Made by a program: the position numbers and the translations under genes | NCBI GenBank assembly: GCA_902802585.1 | Contig: CADCMR010000003.1 | Location: forward strand, 106,394 to 170,393 | Direction of reading: 5' to 3' | Source of the DNA: an uncultured bacterium | GTDB lineage: Bacteria; Verrucomicrobiota; Lentisphaeria; Victivallales; UBA1829 | DNA length: 64,000 bases | Part shown: one piece after another, positions 53,315 to 61,624 of the stretch | Layout: every line of letters starts with the position of its first letter | Numbering within the stretch: position 1 is the first letter of the stretch | Notes under the pieces: generated by a model | What the model was told of the DNA's origin: nothing | Database searches by the model: none | Seen by the model: only the letters and a program-made list of their open reading frames with translations

Positions 53315-55015
53315 ATGAAGAAACACCTTAAAATCCTGCTGATCGTACTGGCGCTCCCCGTGATTTTCGTCCTGATCTTCGGCATCATCCTCCTGGTCAA
53401 CCTGGAGACCTGCTACGGACCCGCGTCGTTCGACTACGACGACCCGGAGGACCTGGATGTGCTCGCGATGACGACGAAGCAGTACATCATCCGGGCGAAT
53501 CCTGACCGGGAATCGCCCGAACGGGTCGCGGCGCTGAAGAAACTGGAAGAAATCGCATTGCTCGACGTTTCCGACGATGAAAAGAGCAGGCTCATCCGTG
53601 ATCGTTTTCCCGAGGAATCCTTCTGGAACGATAATCTGAAAGAACTGCTGCGCGCCGCCGAGGCGGGCGATGCGGAGGCGCAGTTCAAACTCGGCTGTTT
53701 CTACTCCAGCAACAAGGGTATGATCAGCGGCGTTTACGGCGCCGGCATCGTTGACGCCGGACAGGGCAAGGATATAATACCCTCCCTGACCATGGCGGGC
53801 AAATGGCTCCGCCGCGCCGCTCTGCAGGGACACGAAAAAGCGCCCGTTCTGCTTTTCTGGTGTTATGAGAACGGCGGCTTTCCGGGAATGAAGAATTTCG
53901 ACTGTGTTCACGAGCGGTATAAGCGCATGGCGGTTCAGGAAATCGACAAATGGGGCAGAAAGGCGGCGGAGCAGAACGATCCTATTGCGCTCTACCACGG
54001 ATACGGCGCGCCGGAACCGTACCTCGACGAAACCGAAAGCAGAAAAGCCGCCCTGGACATGTTCCGCGAGGCCGCGATGCAGGGTGACCTGGCTTCGATC
54101 CTGACCATGGCGCACGCGAGCGAGTACGAGGAGAAGTATGAATGGGCGCGCAAAGCCGCCGAACTCGGCTCCGTGAACGGCATGATGCATTATGCGTATC
54201 TCCTGGAAATCGACATGAAATACGGGGCTCGGGCCCGGACTGAGGAAAAAAGCGAGGAGGAGGCGGAGCGGGAAGAGGCGGAAATCAAGCATTGGAGGCG
54301 GAAAGCGTTCGACATCGCCATGAAACACCTGGACGAAGGCAGCGCGGAAGACCTGTGCGAATGGTTCAATTCATATACTGCTGCTGCCCTCGCGAAGGAG
54401 CTGGAAGAATATACCGGTGAGAACAACGCCGCGTTCGCCGCCCGGATCCTGCCGCGTCTCTGGGACCTGGCGGAACAGCACGGTGATTTTATATATGCGC
54501 CGGCTGCGATCGAGTTCCTCCATAGCATATTGGAAGGCGAGGGGATCGAAGGACTGGACGACGCCTCGTTCAACTGCCGCGCCGGTGAACTGGGCTACAT
54601 AAGCGAGCGGCTGAAATACGCACAGATGCTGCTGACGGGCGACGGCGTGCCGGAGGACAAGGAGGAGGCGGTCCGGCGGCTCCGCATTCTCGCGGGATTC
54701 GGTACGGCGCGCGCGAGGGGGATCCTGGGGAAATGCTATTTGACGGGCGACGGCGTGCCGGAGGACAAGGAGGAGGCGATGAAATGGCTGAAGCAGGCCG
54801 CTGTCCAGGGGGATTACGATGCGATGGAGCTGTTTGCCGATTGTCTCCGGCGCGAGGGCCCGTGGAATATTCTCGCGGCGTGGGAATGGTCCTGGCGGGT
54901 ACAGTGTTATCCGAACGATATCTCCCCGACCGCGCACGCAAAGGCGACGTGGAAATATTACCTCAGACTCATAGAGCGCGACTTCGACAGGCTCATGAAT
55001 AGTCTTTTTCAGTAA
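53315..55015 (+). CDS. membrane-anchored Sel1-repeat protein
   Basis: 566 residues from the ATG at 53315. One N-terminal hydrophobic helix (residues 5-28, 'ILLIVLALPVIFVLIFGIILLV') acts as anchor or uncleaved signal; the rest is outside or periplasmic. Sel1/TPR-like repeats of about 36 residues: 'AEAGDAEAQFKLGCFYSS', 'AALQGHEKAPVLLFWCYENGG', 'YAQMLLTGDGVPEDKEEAVRRLRILAGFGTARARGILGKCYLTGDGVPEDKEEAMKWLKQAAVQGDYDAMELFADCL'. A charged spacer with EEAEREEAEIK lies near 310-325. Such proteins act as scaffolds; the partner is unknown. No clear Shine-Dalgarno. Confidence 0.75.
   Translation: MKKHLKILLIVLALPVIFVLIFGIILLVNLETCYGPASFDYDDPEDLDVLAMTTKQYIIRANPDRESPERVAALKKLEEIALLDVSDDEKSRLIRDRFPEESFWNDNLKELLRAAEAGDAEAQFKLGCFYSSNKGMISGVYGAGIVDAGQGKDIIPSLTMAGKWLRRAALQGHEKAPVLLFWCYENGGFPGMKNFDCVHERYKRMAVQEIDKWGRKAAEQNDPIALYHGYGAPEPYLDETESRKAALDMFREAAMQGDLASILTMAHASEYEEKYEWARKAAELGSVNGMMHYAYLLEIDMKYGARARTEEKSEEEAEREEAEIKHWRRKAFDIAMKHLDEGSAEDLCEWFNSYTAAALAKELEEYTGENNAAFAARILPRLWDLAEQHGDFIYAPAAIEFLHSILEGEGIEGLDDASFNCRAGELGYISERLKYAQMLLTGDGVPEDKEEAVRRLRILAGFGTARARGILGKCYLTGDGVPEDKEEAMKWLKQAAVQGDYDAMELFADCLRREGPWNILAAWEWSWRVQCYPNDISPTAHAKATWKYYLRLIERDFDRLMNSLFQ
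54633..54778 (+). repeat. two identical 38-bp direct repeats inside the Sel1 gene
   Basis: The 38 bases at 54633-54670 and 54741-54778 are identical and start 108 bp apart, which is one 36-residue Sel1 unit. They encode TGDGVPEDKEEA. This indicates recent duplication or conversion of one repeat unit. Confidence 0.8.
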
Positions 55016-55068
55016 TTCGATCCGCATAAAGCTTGTTTGCGTTTTTCCGGGATTCGCGGTACGTCGCA

Positions 55069-55097
55069 TTGAAAAACGCGGCGGAAGATGCTATAGT
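55069..55097 (+). promoter_or_regulatory. sigma70 promoter of the FAD-dependent gene
   Basis: TTGAAA (55069-55074), 17-bp spacer, TATAGT (55092-55097). The ATG at 55150 is about 52 bases downstream, which rules out an earlier in-frame start. Confidence 0.65.
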
Positions 55098-55149
55098 AAT
55101 TCGCCATGTTCCCCTTCAAAATGCCATTTCCCGCCATACCGTGCCATCC

Positions 55150-56760
55150 ATGAGTTCCGAGAGTCCAAAAACCAGTCACGAAAATCCGCCGCGATCCGCG
55201 GATCTGAACGGCAAAACGGTCGTCGTCATCGGCGCCGGACCCGCCGGGCTGACCGCCGGATACAAGCTGCTTCAGGCGAACCGGAACATCCGTCTCGTCG
55301 TGCTGGAGGAATCCGGCTGCGTCGGCGGGATTTCGCGCACGGTCGAGCACAACGGCAACCGGATGGACATCGGCGGACACCGTTTTTTCTCGAAGGATCC
55401 TGAGGTTAACGCCATGTGGCAGGAGCTCATGCCGCTGCAGGGAAAGCCGTCGTTCGACGACATCCTCCTCGGTCGGAGCACATCCCTCGCTCCGGGCGGC
55501 CCCGACCCGGAAAAGACTGACCGCGTGATGCTCACCAGGCCGCGTGTCTCGCGCATCTACTACAAGCGCCTCTTCTTCGACTACCCGGCGAAAATGAACT
55601 GGAGCACGTTCCGCAACATCGGGTTTCTGACTTCGTTCCGGGCGGGCCTGAGCTATCTGCTCGCCATGCTGCGGCCGCTCCCGGAAAGCTCGCTCGAAAA
55701 CTTCTACGTCAACCGGTTCGGGCGCAGGCTCTACGCCATGTTTTTCGAGGGGTACACGGAGAAAGTCTGGGGGCGCCATCCGCGCGAGATTTCGGCGTCC
55801 TGGGGCGCGCAGCGCGTGAAGGGGCTTTCCATCACCGCCGTGCTCAAAAACGTCTTCTCCAAATGCGTCCCGCGCGGCCGCCGGAAGGTCGAGACGTCGC
55901 TGATCGGCGAATTCCTGTACCCAAAATACGGACCCGGTCAGCTGTGGGAAGCGGCGGCGTCCGAAATCGAGCGCATGGGCGGTGAAATCCGCCTGAACCA
56001 CCGGGTCGCGCGCATCAAAACGCAGAATGGTATGGTGAAGGAAGTCGTCTGCGAGACGCCCACAGGAAGTGTATTGTTCGAAGCGGACTATGTGATCTCC
56101 TCCATGCCGGTGAAGGACCTGGTCGGCGGCATGAACGATGTCCCCCCCGAGCTTGCGGAGATCGCCGCGGGGCTGCCCTACCGCGACTTCGTGACGATCG
56201 GCATCCTCGTCGACAGGATCAACCTGCGCAACGAAACGAAGCTGAGGACCCTGAACAACATCATCCCCGACTGCTGGATCTACGTGCAGGATACCGGCGT
56301 CAAGCTCGGCCGCATCCAGATTTTCAACAACTGGTCGCCGTACATGCTGCGGGACCCGGAGCACTCCCTCTGGATCGGGCTGGAGTATTTTTGCCGAGAG
56401 GGTGACGAATCCTGGACCATGACCGGGGAACAATGGAAGGAGTTCGCCGTGTCCGAGCTGGTCAGAATGGGCATCCTGAACCCGGACGAGCCCGTCCGCG
56501 ACTACCACGTCGAGAAGGTCAAAAAGGCGTATCCGGCGTACTTCGACACCTACGACCGGATGAACAAGCTCACGGCGTATCTCGATTTGTTCCGCAACCT
56601 GTACTGCATCGGTCGCAACGGCCAGCACAGGTACAACAACATGGACCACAGCATGGTGACGGCGTTCGAGGCGGTGAAGCATCTGCTCTCCGGGCAGGCG
56701 GGCGACAGAAGCGCCATCTGGAACGTCAATACGGAAAAGGAATACCACGAAGAGGCGTGA
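55150..56760 (+). CDS. NAD(P)/FAD-dependent oxidoreductase, protoporphyrinogen oxidase / UDP-galactopyranose mutase-like
   Basis: 536 residues. FAD-binding Rossmann motif 'VVVIGAGPAGLTAGYKLLQ' at about 21-39, then 'VVLEESGCVGGISRTVEHNGNRMDIGGHRFFSKDPEV', the GG-IS-T...DIGGHRFF pattern of this group. 'KVWGRHPREISASWGAQRVKGLS' and a C-terminal 'NLYCIGRNGQHRYNNMDHSMVTAFEAV' complete the FAD fold. Such proteins often sit in polysaccharide loci and may act on nucleotide or lipid-linked sugars rather than on haem precursors. The substrate is not known. No ribosome site is obvious before the ATG. Confidence 0.78.
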   Translation: MSSESPKTSHENPPRSADLNGKTVVVIGAGPAGLTAGYKLLQANRNIRLVVLEESGCVGGISRTVEHNGNRMDIGGHRFFSKDPEVNAMWQELMPLQGKPSFDDILLGRSTSLAPGGPDPEKTDRVMLTRPRVSRIYYKRLFFDYPAKMNWSTFRNIGFLTSFRAGLSYLLAMLRPLPESSLENFYVNRFGRRLYAMFFEGYTEKVWGRHPREISASWGAQRVKGLSITAVLKNVFSKCVPRGRRKVETSLIGEFLYPKYGPGQLWEAAASEIERMGGEIRLNHRVARIKTQNGMVKEVVCETPTGSVLFEADYVISSMPVKDLVGGMNDVPPELAEIAAGLPYRDFVTIGILVDRINLRNETKLRTLNNIIPDCWIYVQDTGVKLGRIQIFNNWSPYMLRDPEHSLWIGLEYFCREGDESWTMTGEQWKEFAVSELVRMGILNPDEPVRDYHVEKVKKAYPAYFDTYDRMNKLTAYLDLFRNLYCIGRNGQHRYNNMDHSMVTAFEAVKHLLSGQAGDRSAIWNVNTEKEYHEEA

Positions 56761-56829
56761 AGCGTCGGAATGCCGTTATCTCCGGATGGGGACGGGCTTG
56801 TGAAGAGTCATTCCGGCGGCGGGACGCCG

Positions 56830-57657
56830 TCAGCTGTTTTCCTGCTTCATAAGAAGCGGCTCGTCCATGCTGCCGGACCGGAATCCCTCCATGTCGAGCG
56901 TGACGTACGGGAACCCTTCCCTGCGGAGCGCAAACGCGATCTCGAAGCGTCTGGCGGAGACAAGCTCGAAGCCCTCGGAATCGGTCTCGATGCGCGCGAC
57001 GTCGCCGTGGACGCGCAGACGCACCACCTTCAGCCCGAACTCGCGCAGGACCGCCTCGCCGCGTTCCACCCGGCGCAGCGCCTCGTCCGTCATGGCGGTT
57101 CCGTAGGGGAACCGCGTCGCGAGGCACGGCGTGGAGGGCTTGTCCGCGACGGGGATCAGGAGCCCGCGGGCGGCAGCGCGGATTTCGTCCTTTGTAAAAC
57201 CGCGGAGCGCCAGCGGACTCAGCACGCCGAGCTCCTCCAGCGCCTTGCGTCCGGGGCGGTAAACTTTAATGTCGTCGGCATTGGTGCCGTCCACGAGGTT
57301 CCGGATGCCGTGCGCCTCGGCGATGCGCTTCATCTCGGAGAAAAGCCGGCGTTTGCAGTGGTAGCAGCGGTCCTTCGGGTTTTCGCGCAGCACCGGATCG
57401 GACAGCACGTCGCGCTCGACCAGTTCCGCGGGTACGCCCAGTTCTTCCGCCTGCTTCATCGCGGATGCGGTCTCCTCGGCGGTATGGAACGCCGTGGCGA
57501 ACACGACGGCGAGCAGGGGGAAGGGCTTCCGTGCGTAGATTTCGGACAGGACGGTCAGGAGCAGGGCGCTGTCTACGCCCCCGGAAAATGCCGCACAGAC
57601 ACCGTCCGCGCTCAAATCCTCCAGCATCCGCCGGAGTTCGTTCAGCTTATCTTTCAT
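56830..57657 (-). CDS. larE: ATP-dependent sacrificial sulfur transferase LarE
   Basis: 275 residues from the ATG at 57657, 11 bases inside larC. Adenylates the biscarboxylated pyridinium nucleotide and inserts sulfur to build the nickel-pincer nucleotide. PP-loop SGGVDS at 25-30. 'RCYHCKRRLFSEM' gives C98 and C101, and 'KPSTPCLATRFPYG' gives C178, the position of the sulfur-donating Cys in the lactobacillus enzyme. The three cysteines together fit the type that carries an iron-sulfur cluster. 'LVDGTNADDIKVYRPGRKALEELG' is typical. Confidence 0.9.
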   Translation of the reverse strand: MKDKLNELRRMLEDLSADGVCAAFSGGVDSALLLTVLSEIYARKPFPLLAVVFATAFHTAEETASAMKQAEELGVPAELVERDVLSDPVLRENPKDRCYHCKRRLFSEMKRIAEAHGIRNLVDGTNADDIKVYRPGRKALEELGVLSPLALRGFTKDEIRAAARGLLIPVADKPSTPCLATRFPYGTAMTDEALRRVERGEAVLREFGLKVVRLRVHGDVARIETDSEGFELVSARRFEIAFALRREGFPYVTLDMEGFRSGSMDEPLLMKQENS

Positions 57658-58993
57658 CGTTTGCCCTCGCAGTCTCCGCGGCGTCGCGGAAGAGGTCGGC
57701 GAACGGCACGCCGGATGCGGCCGCCAGCGCCCTGATGCTTTCATATTCGGGGTAGTAGAACCTCTGTCCCTCGAAGCTGCATTTCTTGACCTTTGCAACC
57801 CCGGCGGGAAGCGCCACGTCCACGACAGTGCGTGCAAGGCAGGTGCGCCCCGCCGGGAGTTTGCGCAGCCCGATGGAGCTGGTTTCCGTGAAGATGACAC
57901 GTTCCATCGCGGGCACGTCCGCCTCGCGGCAGATCACGCGAAGGAGCCACGCCGGGCGGTTTTTCTTCATGAAGGCGGGGATGTAATGTACGTCCAGTGC
58001 GCCTGCGGCGAGCAGGGAATCCATCGCCAGCCCGAGCGTTTCACCCGTGGAATCGTCGATGTTGGTCTCCAGGATCATGATTTCGGCGGGTGGCGCGTCC
58101 GCGGCGGCGGTCTCTTCGATCAGCATCGCGCGGAGCACGTTTGGCATCCCGAAATCGCGTTTGCCCGCGCCGAGGCCGATCTTCTTGATCGTGAAGGATT
58201 CGGGCAGGGCGGAACGCGTCCGGATTGCTGCGGCGATGGCGGCTCCTGTCGGGGTGACCATTTCGCCCTCCACGGCGGGGAGGATGCGGAGCGGGAGACC
58301 GCTTGCGGCGGCGATGTTCGCCACGGCGGGGACGGGGATCGGGAGCAGTCCGTGCTGGCACTCTACGAATCCGGTTCCTTCGCTCAGCGCCGTCACGGCG
58401 ACGTCATCAATCCCGAGGTCGTCGAGGCAGACTGCTGCGGCGGCGATGTCCACGATGGAGTCGATTGCGCCGACCTCGTGGAAATGCACCTCTTCGACTG
58501 GCTTGCCGTGCGCTTTGGATTCCGCCTCGGCGACGATGCCGAAGATCTTCAGCGCGAGCTCGCGGGCGTGAGGAGTCAGGTTCCCGCTGTTCAGGATGGC
58601 TGTCACGTCCGCCAGGTTGCGATGCACATGCGGATGATGGTGGTCGTGACCGTGATGATGTCCGTGCTCATGATCGTGCCCGTGGTGGTGTTCGTGTGCT
58701 TCATGCGGATGCTCGTGCTCGAGCGCCGCATGGTCGTGGTGATGTTCATGCTCATGTTCATGCCCGTGTTCATGCTCATGATGATGTTCGTGCTCCAGCT
58801 CGACGTCGAACGAACAGGCGTCCACGCCGTGCGAATTGGCGCGCGTGATCGTGACGGAATACCCCTCCACGTTCAGGCTGTCGAGGGCGGCGAGCAGTTT
58901 GACTTTTGATGCGCCGAGGTCGAGCAGCGAGGCTACGGTCATGTCGCCGCTGATCCCGGTGGCGCATTCGAGGTAAAGGATGGGTTTGCTCAT
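57647..58993 (-). CDS. larC: nickel-pincer cofactor nickel insertase LarC with His-rich insert
   Basis: 448 residues in one frame. CTP-dependent cyclometallase that puts nickel into the pincer nucleotide. 'ILYLECATGISGDMTVASLLDLGA' opens as in LarC; 'EEVHFHEVGAIDSIVDIAAAAVCLDDLGID', 'VTPTGAAIAAAI' and, in the C-terminal half, 'ILETNIDDSTGETLGLAMDSLLAAGALDVHYIPAFMKKNRPAWLLRVIC' follow. Residues 68-124 hold about 32 His alternating with Glu, Asp and Gly, a likely nickel store. In Lactiplantibacillus plantarum the two halves are joined by frameshifting; here no frameshift is needed. Start overlaps the larB stop. Confidence 0.93.
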   Translation of the reverse strand: MSKPILYLECATGISGDMTVASLLDLGASKVKLLAALDSLNVEGYSVTITRANSHGVDACSFDVELEHEHHHEHEHGHEHEHEHHHDHAALEHEHPHEAHEHHHGHDHEHGHHHGHDHHHPHVHRNLADVTAILNSGNLTPHARELALKIFGIVAEAESKAHGKPVEEVHFHEVGAIDSIVDIAAAAVCLDDLGIDDVAVTALSEGTGFVECQHGLLPIPVPAVANIAAASGLPLRILPAVEGEMVTPTGAAIAAAIRTRSALPESFTIKKIGLGAGKRDFGMPNVLRAMLIEETAAADAPPAEIMILETNIDDSTGETLGLAMDSLLAAGALDVHYIPAFMKKNRPAWLLRVICREADVPAMERVIFTETSSIGLRKLPAGRTCLARTVVDVALPAGVAKVKKCSFEGQRFYYPEYESIRALAAASGVPFADLFRDAAETARANDER

Positions 58994-59745
58994 GGCTGGT
59001 TCCCCTGTGTGACGAGCGAGTTGATGCGGGCAGCGAGGTAGCCCGCGCCGAATCCGTTGTCGATGTTCACGACGGACATGCCTTCGGCGCAGGAGTTGAG
59101 CATGGTCAGGAGCGGAGCGATCCCCGCGAATGACGCGCCGTACCCCACGGACGTCGGCACCGCCACGACCGGCACGGAGACGAGCCCGGCGATCACGCCG
59201 CCGAGCGCGCCCTCCATCCCGGCGACCGCGACCACGGCGTTCGCGGTGCGGATTTCGTCGAGGCAGGCGAACAGGCGGTGGATGCCGGCGACGCCGACGT
59301 CATAGCACCGTTTCACGTTCGCGCCGAAGAACTCGGCGGTTTTCGCGGCCTCCTCGGCGACGGGCTGGTCGGACGTGCCGCCGGTGCAGATCGCCACGCA
59401 CCCGGTCCGCGGCTTCGGATTGCCCATGATGTACAGCAGGCGCGACACGGGGTCGTACTGGACGTCGGGCAGGGTGGCGCGGACATAGTCCGCCTGTTCC
59501 GCCGTGGCGCGCGTCCCGATGGCGTTTCCGCCCGCCGCGATGAAGCGTTCGAAGATGGCGCGGATCTGTTCCGCCGTCTTGCCCGCGCAGAACACGGTTT
59601 CGATACCGCCGCGCCGGATTTGCCTGTGGTGGTCGAGTTTGGCGAAGCCGATGTCCTCGTAGGGGAGCTTGTTCAGGAGCGCGAGCGCCTCTTCGCGGGT
59701 TATGGCTCCGCTGCGGAATTCGTCCAGTATTCTGCCTGCGTCCAT
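58990..59745 (-). CDS. larB: pyridinium-3,5-biscarboxylic acid mononucleotide synthase LarB
   Basis: 251 residues. Carboxylates and hydrolyses nicotinic acid adenine dinucleotide in the first step of nickel-pincer nucleotide synthesis. 'MDAGRILDEFRSGAITREEALALL' is the family start, so the ATG at 59745 is chosen although the frame is open further upstream. The C-terminal half is an AIR-carboxylase-like fold: 'VAICTGGTSDQPVAEEAAKTAEFFGANVKRCYDVGVAGIHRL', 'AVVAVAGMEGALGGVIAGLVSVPVVAVPTSVGYGASF' and 'VVNIDNGFGAGYLAARI'. First gene of larB-larC-larE. Confidence 0.93.
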   Translation of the reverse strand: MDAGRILDEFRSGAITREEALALLNKLPYEDIGFAKLDHHRQIRRGGIETVFCAGKTAEQIRAIFERFIAAGGNAIGTRATAEQADYVRATLPDVQYDPVSRLLYIMGNPKPRTGCVAICTGGTSDQPVAEEAAKTAEFFGANVKRCYDVGVAGIHRLFACLDEIRTANAVVAVAGMEGALGGVIAGLVSVPVVAVPTSVGYGASFAGIAPLLTMLNSCAEGMSVVNIDNGFGAGYLAARINSLVTQGNQP

Positions 59746-59950
59746 GGTATCGGGTTCCGTTATGACTGTTGGTGGTTCCTGTTTGGGCGGAACCGAACCC
59801 GATTCCGCCTCAGTCTTGATTCTTTCTCGTGCCCGGGCGCAGCCGGGCAGTGCTTCCGTGGAGACTCCGCCTCCCCGGCGGGACAAAGCGGGCGGAGCAA
59901 ATGCCGTCTTGTCAGCGGCGCGCCCCGCCCCGGAATAACCGGATGTGCGG
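59746..59950 (-). other. 205-base leader before larB with hairpins
   Basis: GC-rich gap between the double binding protein gene and larB. Two 7-bp perfect hairpins: arms at 59830-59836/59843-59849 and at 59786-59792/59803-59809. No NiCo riboswitch consensus, no clear promoter and only a weak ribosome site were recognised. Hairpins of this size can arise by chance in GC-rich DNA. Confidence 0.35.
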
Positions 59951-61429
59951 TCAGATTCCGTTCGATTCGACCGCTTTATAGCGGGTATTGTAGCGGCGGA
60001 AGAGCGCCTGCAGTTCACCGCTTTCGCGTTTTTCATCAATGACCTTGTCCGCGGCGGCCTTCGCCTCGGCATTGTCGTTCTGGAACGCGAATCCGTACTC
60101 CTCGGCGGGGATGGCGATGTTCAGCATCTTGACCCTGCCGATGTACTTGCCGGCGGCGAGGTCGGCTTCGCCTTCATCGTCGATGTAGGCGTCGATCTCG
60201 TGGTTGAGGAGCCCCATGATGCCCTGCGTGGCGTTGTCGTAGTGGTACGTTTCACGCGCGTGGAGCTGGTTCACGGCGAAGTCCTCATTCGTGGTGCCTT
60301 TCTTGGCGCCGATGATTTTGCCGAGCAGGTCTTCGAGCTTTTCAAACGTCGAACTGTCCTGCACGAGGATTCTGCGCACGCCCTGCTCGTAGGATTTCGA
60401 GAAGAGCACCATGGCGGAGCGTTCCGGCGTGATGGAGATGCCGGACGCGCCCATGTCGGCGGCCCCGGTCATGACGAGCGGGATCACCTCGGTGAACGGT
60501 ACGACCTTGATCTCAAGCGGGCGTTTGAGTTCGTTCGCGATGGCTTCGGCAAGTTCGATGTCCACTCCCACGATACGGTTGTTGTCCACGAAGACGAACG
60601 GCGCGAACGATGTTTCGACGCATACGATGAACGGCTTGACCTGCTCCTGTGTCTTTGCGCCGGTGGGGAGCGCGCTGAGCGCGTTGAGGTGCTTGGTGCG
60701 GCTGGTCTGAAGCGTGCCCGCCAACTTGAACTTTTCAATGACCGTGTTTGCCGCCGCAGCAAGCTCGGTGTCCTTCTTGTTGAAGAGGAGCCCGTACTGG
60801 TCCTTGGTCAGCGGTTTTTCAAAGATCCTGAACGTGTCTCCGGTTGCCCTGACCAGAAGCTCCGCCTGCATCCTGTCCATCACTGCCGCGTCGGCACGGC
60901 GGTCGACGAGGGCGGCGTTCACTTCCTCCTGCGTGAGGAACGGCAGAACCACTCTCGGCTTGATGCGCTCGCGCAGGAGCGTGAGGTCGCTGGTGCCTTC
61001 CTGGGCTGCCACGCGGGCGGTCTTCAGGGCGGCTTCATCCGCCAGCGAGGAACCTTTCGGCACCACGACCACCTGCGAGGAAACGTCGTAGACTGTGGAG
61101 AAGAGGACGCGTTCGGAACGCTGCGGCGTAATGGTCACGCCGGCCGCGCCGATGTCGGCCTTGCCCATGGACACGAGCGTGAAAATCTGCTGGAACGGCA
61201 CGACCTTGTATTGAACCGGACGACCGAGTTCCTTACCGATCAGTTCCACGAGGTCGACGTCAATGCCGGCGACCGGGCAGGACTCCTGCCCCGTGTAGTA
61301 GCAGTAGGGCGACGTGGACGCTTCGCACGCCACGATCAGCGGTTTATCGTTTTTTCCGGACTTGGAGCATGCCGGCAGCAGGGCGACGCCGAGAAGCAGG
61401 ACGGCGAAGAGACTGAGGATTTTATTCAT
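59951..61429 (-). CDS. lipoprotein with two fused family 3 solute-binding domains
   Basis: 492 residues. Signal peptide with lipobox LLPAC at about residue 21. Two copies of the amino-acid-type binding fold: domain 1 (about 32-255) with 'PVAGIDVDLVELIGKELGRPVQYKVVPFQQIFTLVSMGKADIGAAGVTITPQRSERVLFS'; domain 2 (about 266-480) with 'RIVGVDIELAEAIANELKRPLEIKVVPFTEVIPLVMTGAADMGASGISITPERSAMVLFS'. They are clearly duplicated. No ABC permease or ATPase is near, and there is no histidine kinase or GGDEF part. Might deliver ligand to a remote transporter or act as a sensor. Stand-alone gene. Confidence 0.82.
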   Translation of the reverse strand: MNKILSLFAVLLLGVALLPACSKSGKNDKPLIVACEASTSPYCYYTGQESCPVAGIDVDLVELIGKELGRPVQYKVVPFQQIFTLVSMGKADIGAAGVTITPQRSERVLFSTVYDVSSQVVVVPKGSSLADEAALKTARVAAQEGTSDLTLLRERIKPRVVLPFLTQEEVNAALVDRRADAAVMDRMQAELLVRATGDTFRIFEKPLTKDQYGLLFNKKDTELAAAANTVIEKFKLAGTLQTSRTKHLNALSALPTGAKTQEQVKPFIVCVETSFAPFVFVDNNRIVGVDIELAEAIANELKRPLEIKVVPFTEVIPLVMTGAADMGASGISITPERSAMVLFSKSYEQGVRRILVQDSSTFEKLEDLLGKIIGAKKGTTNEDFAVNQLHARETYHYDNATQGIMGLLNHEIDAYIDDEGEADLAAGKYIGRVKMLNIAIPAEEYGFAFQNDNAEAKAAADKVIDEKRESGELQALFRRYNTRYKAVESNGI

Positions 61430-61459
61430 GACAAACCTTTCTCCATTGCGGATGAAGAT

Positions 61460-61465
61460 ATTATA
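61460..61465 (-). promoter_or_regulatory. -10 element of the double binding-protein gene
   Basis: TATAAT on the minus strand, 30 bases before the start. No convincing -35 at 16-18 bases. Confidence 0.35.
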
Positions 61466-61624
61466 GTTCAGGAACTGCTGAAAAGGATATTTTTCCCATA
61501 CATTATCACGTTTTTCCGCGATTTCAAGCGATATTTAACGTTTTAAGGCTTTTATTTTAGTTTTTTTCGCACGCGCGTATGTTCGCGGCATATTCATCCC
61601 AGGTTCGGGGACGTGTCCCGAGGT

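Noticed and set aside
55033-55149. Earlier in-frame start for the FAD-dependent protein
   Set aside because: It would lie upstream of or within the promoter at 55069-55097 and adds no family sequence.
59746-59950. Known NiCo or cobalamin riboswitch before larB
   Set aside because: Neither the NiCo core nor the B12 box could be matched by eye.
58990-60072. N-terminally extended larB
   Set aside because: The extension overlaps the binding-protein gene and crosses the hairpin leader. The family start is MDAGRILDE at 59745.
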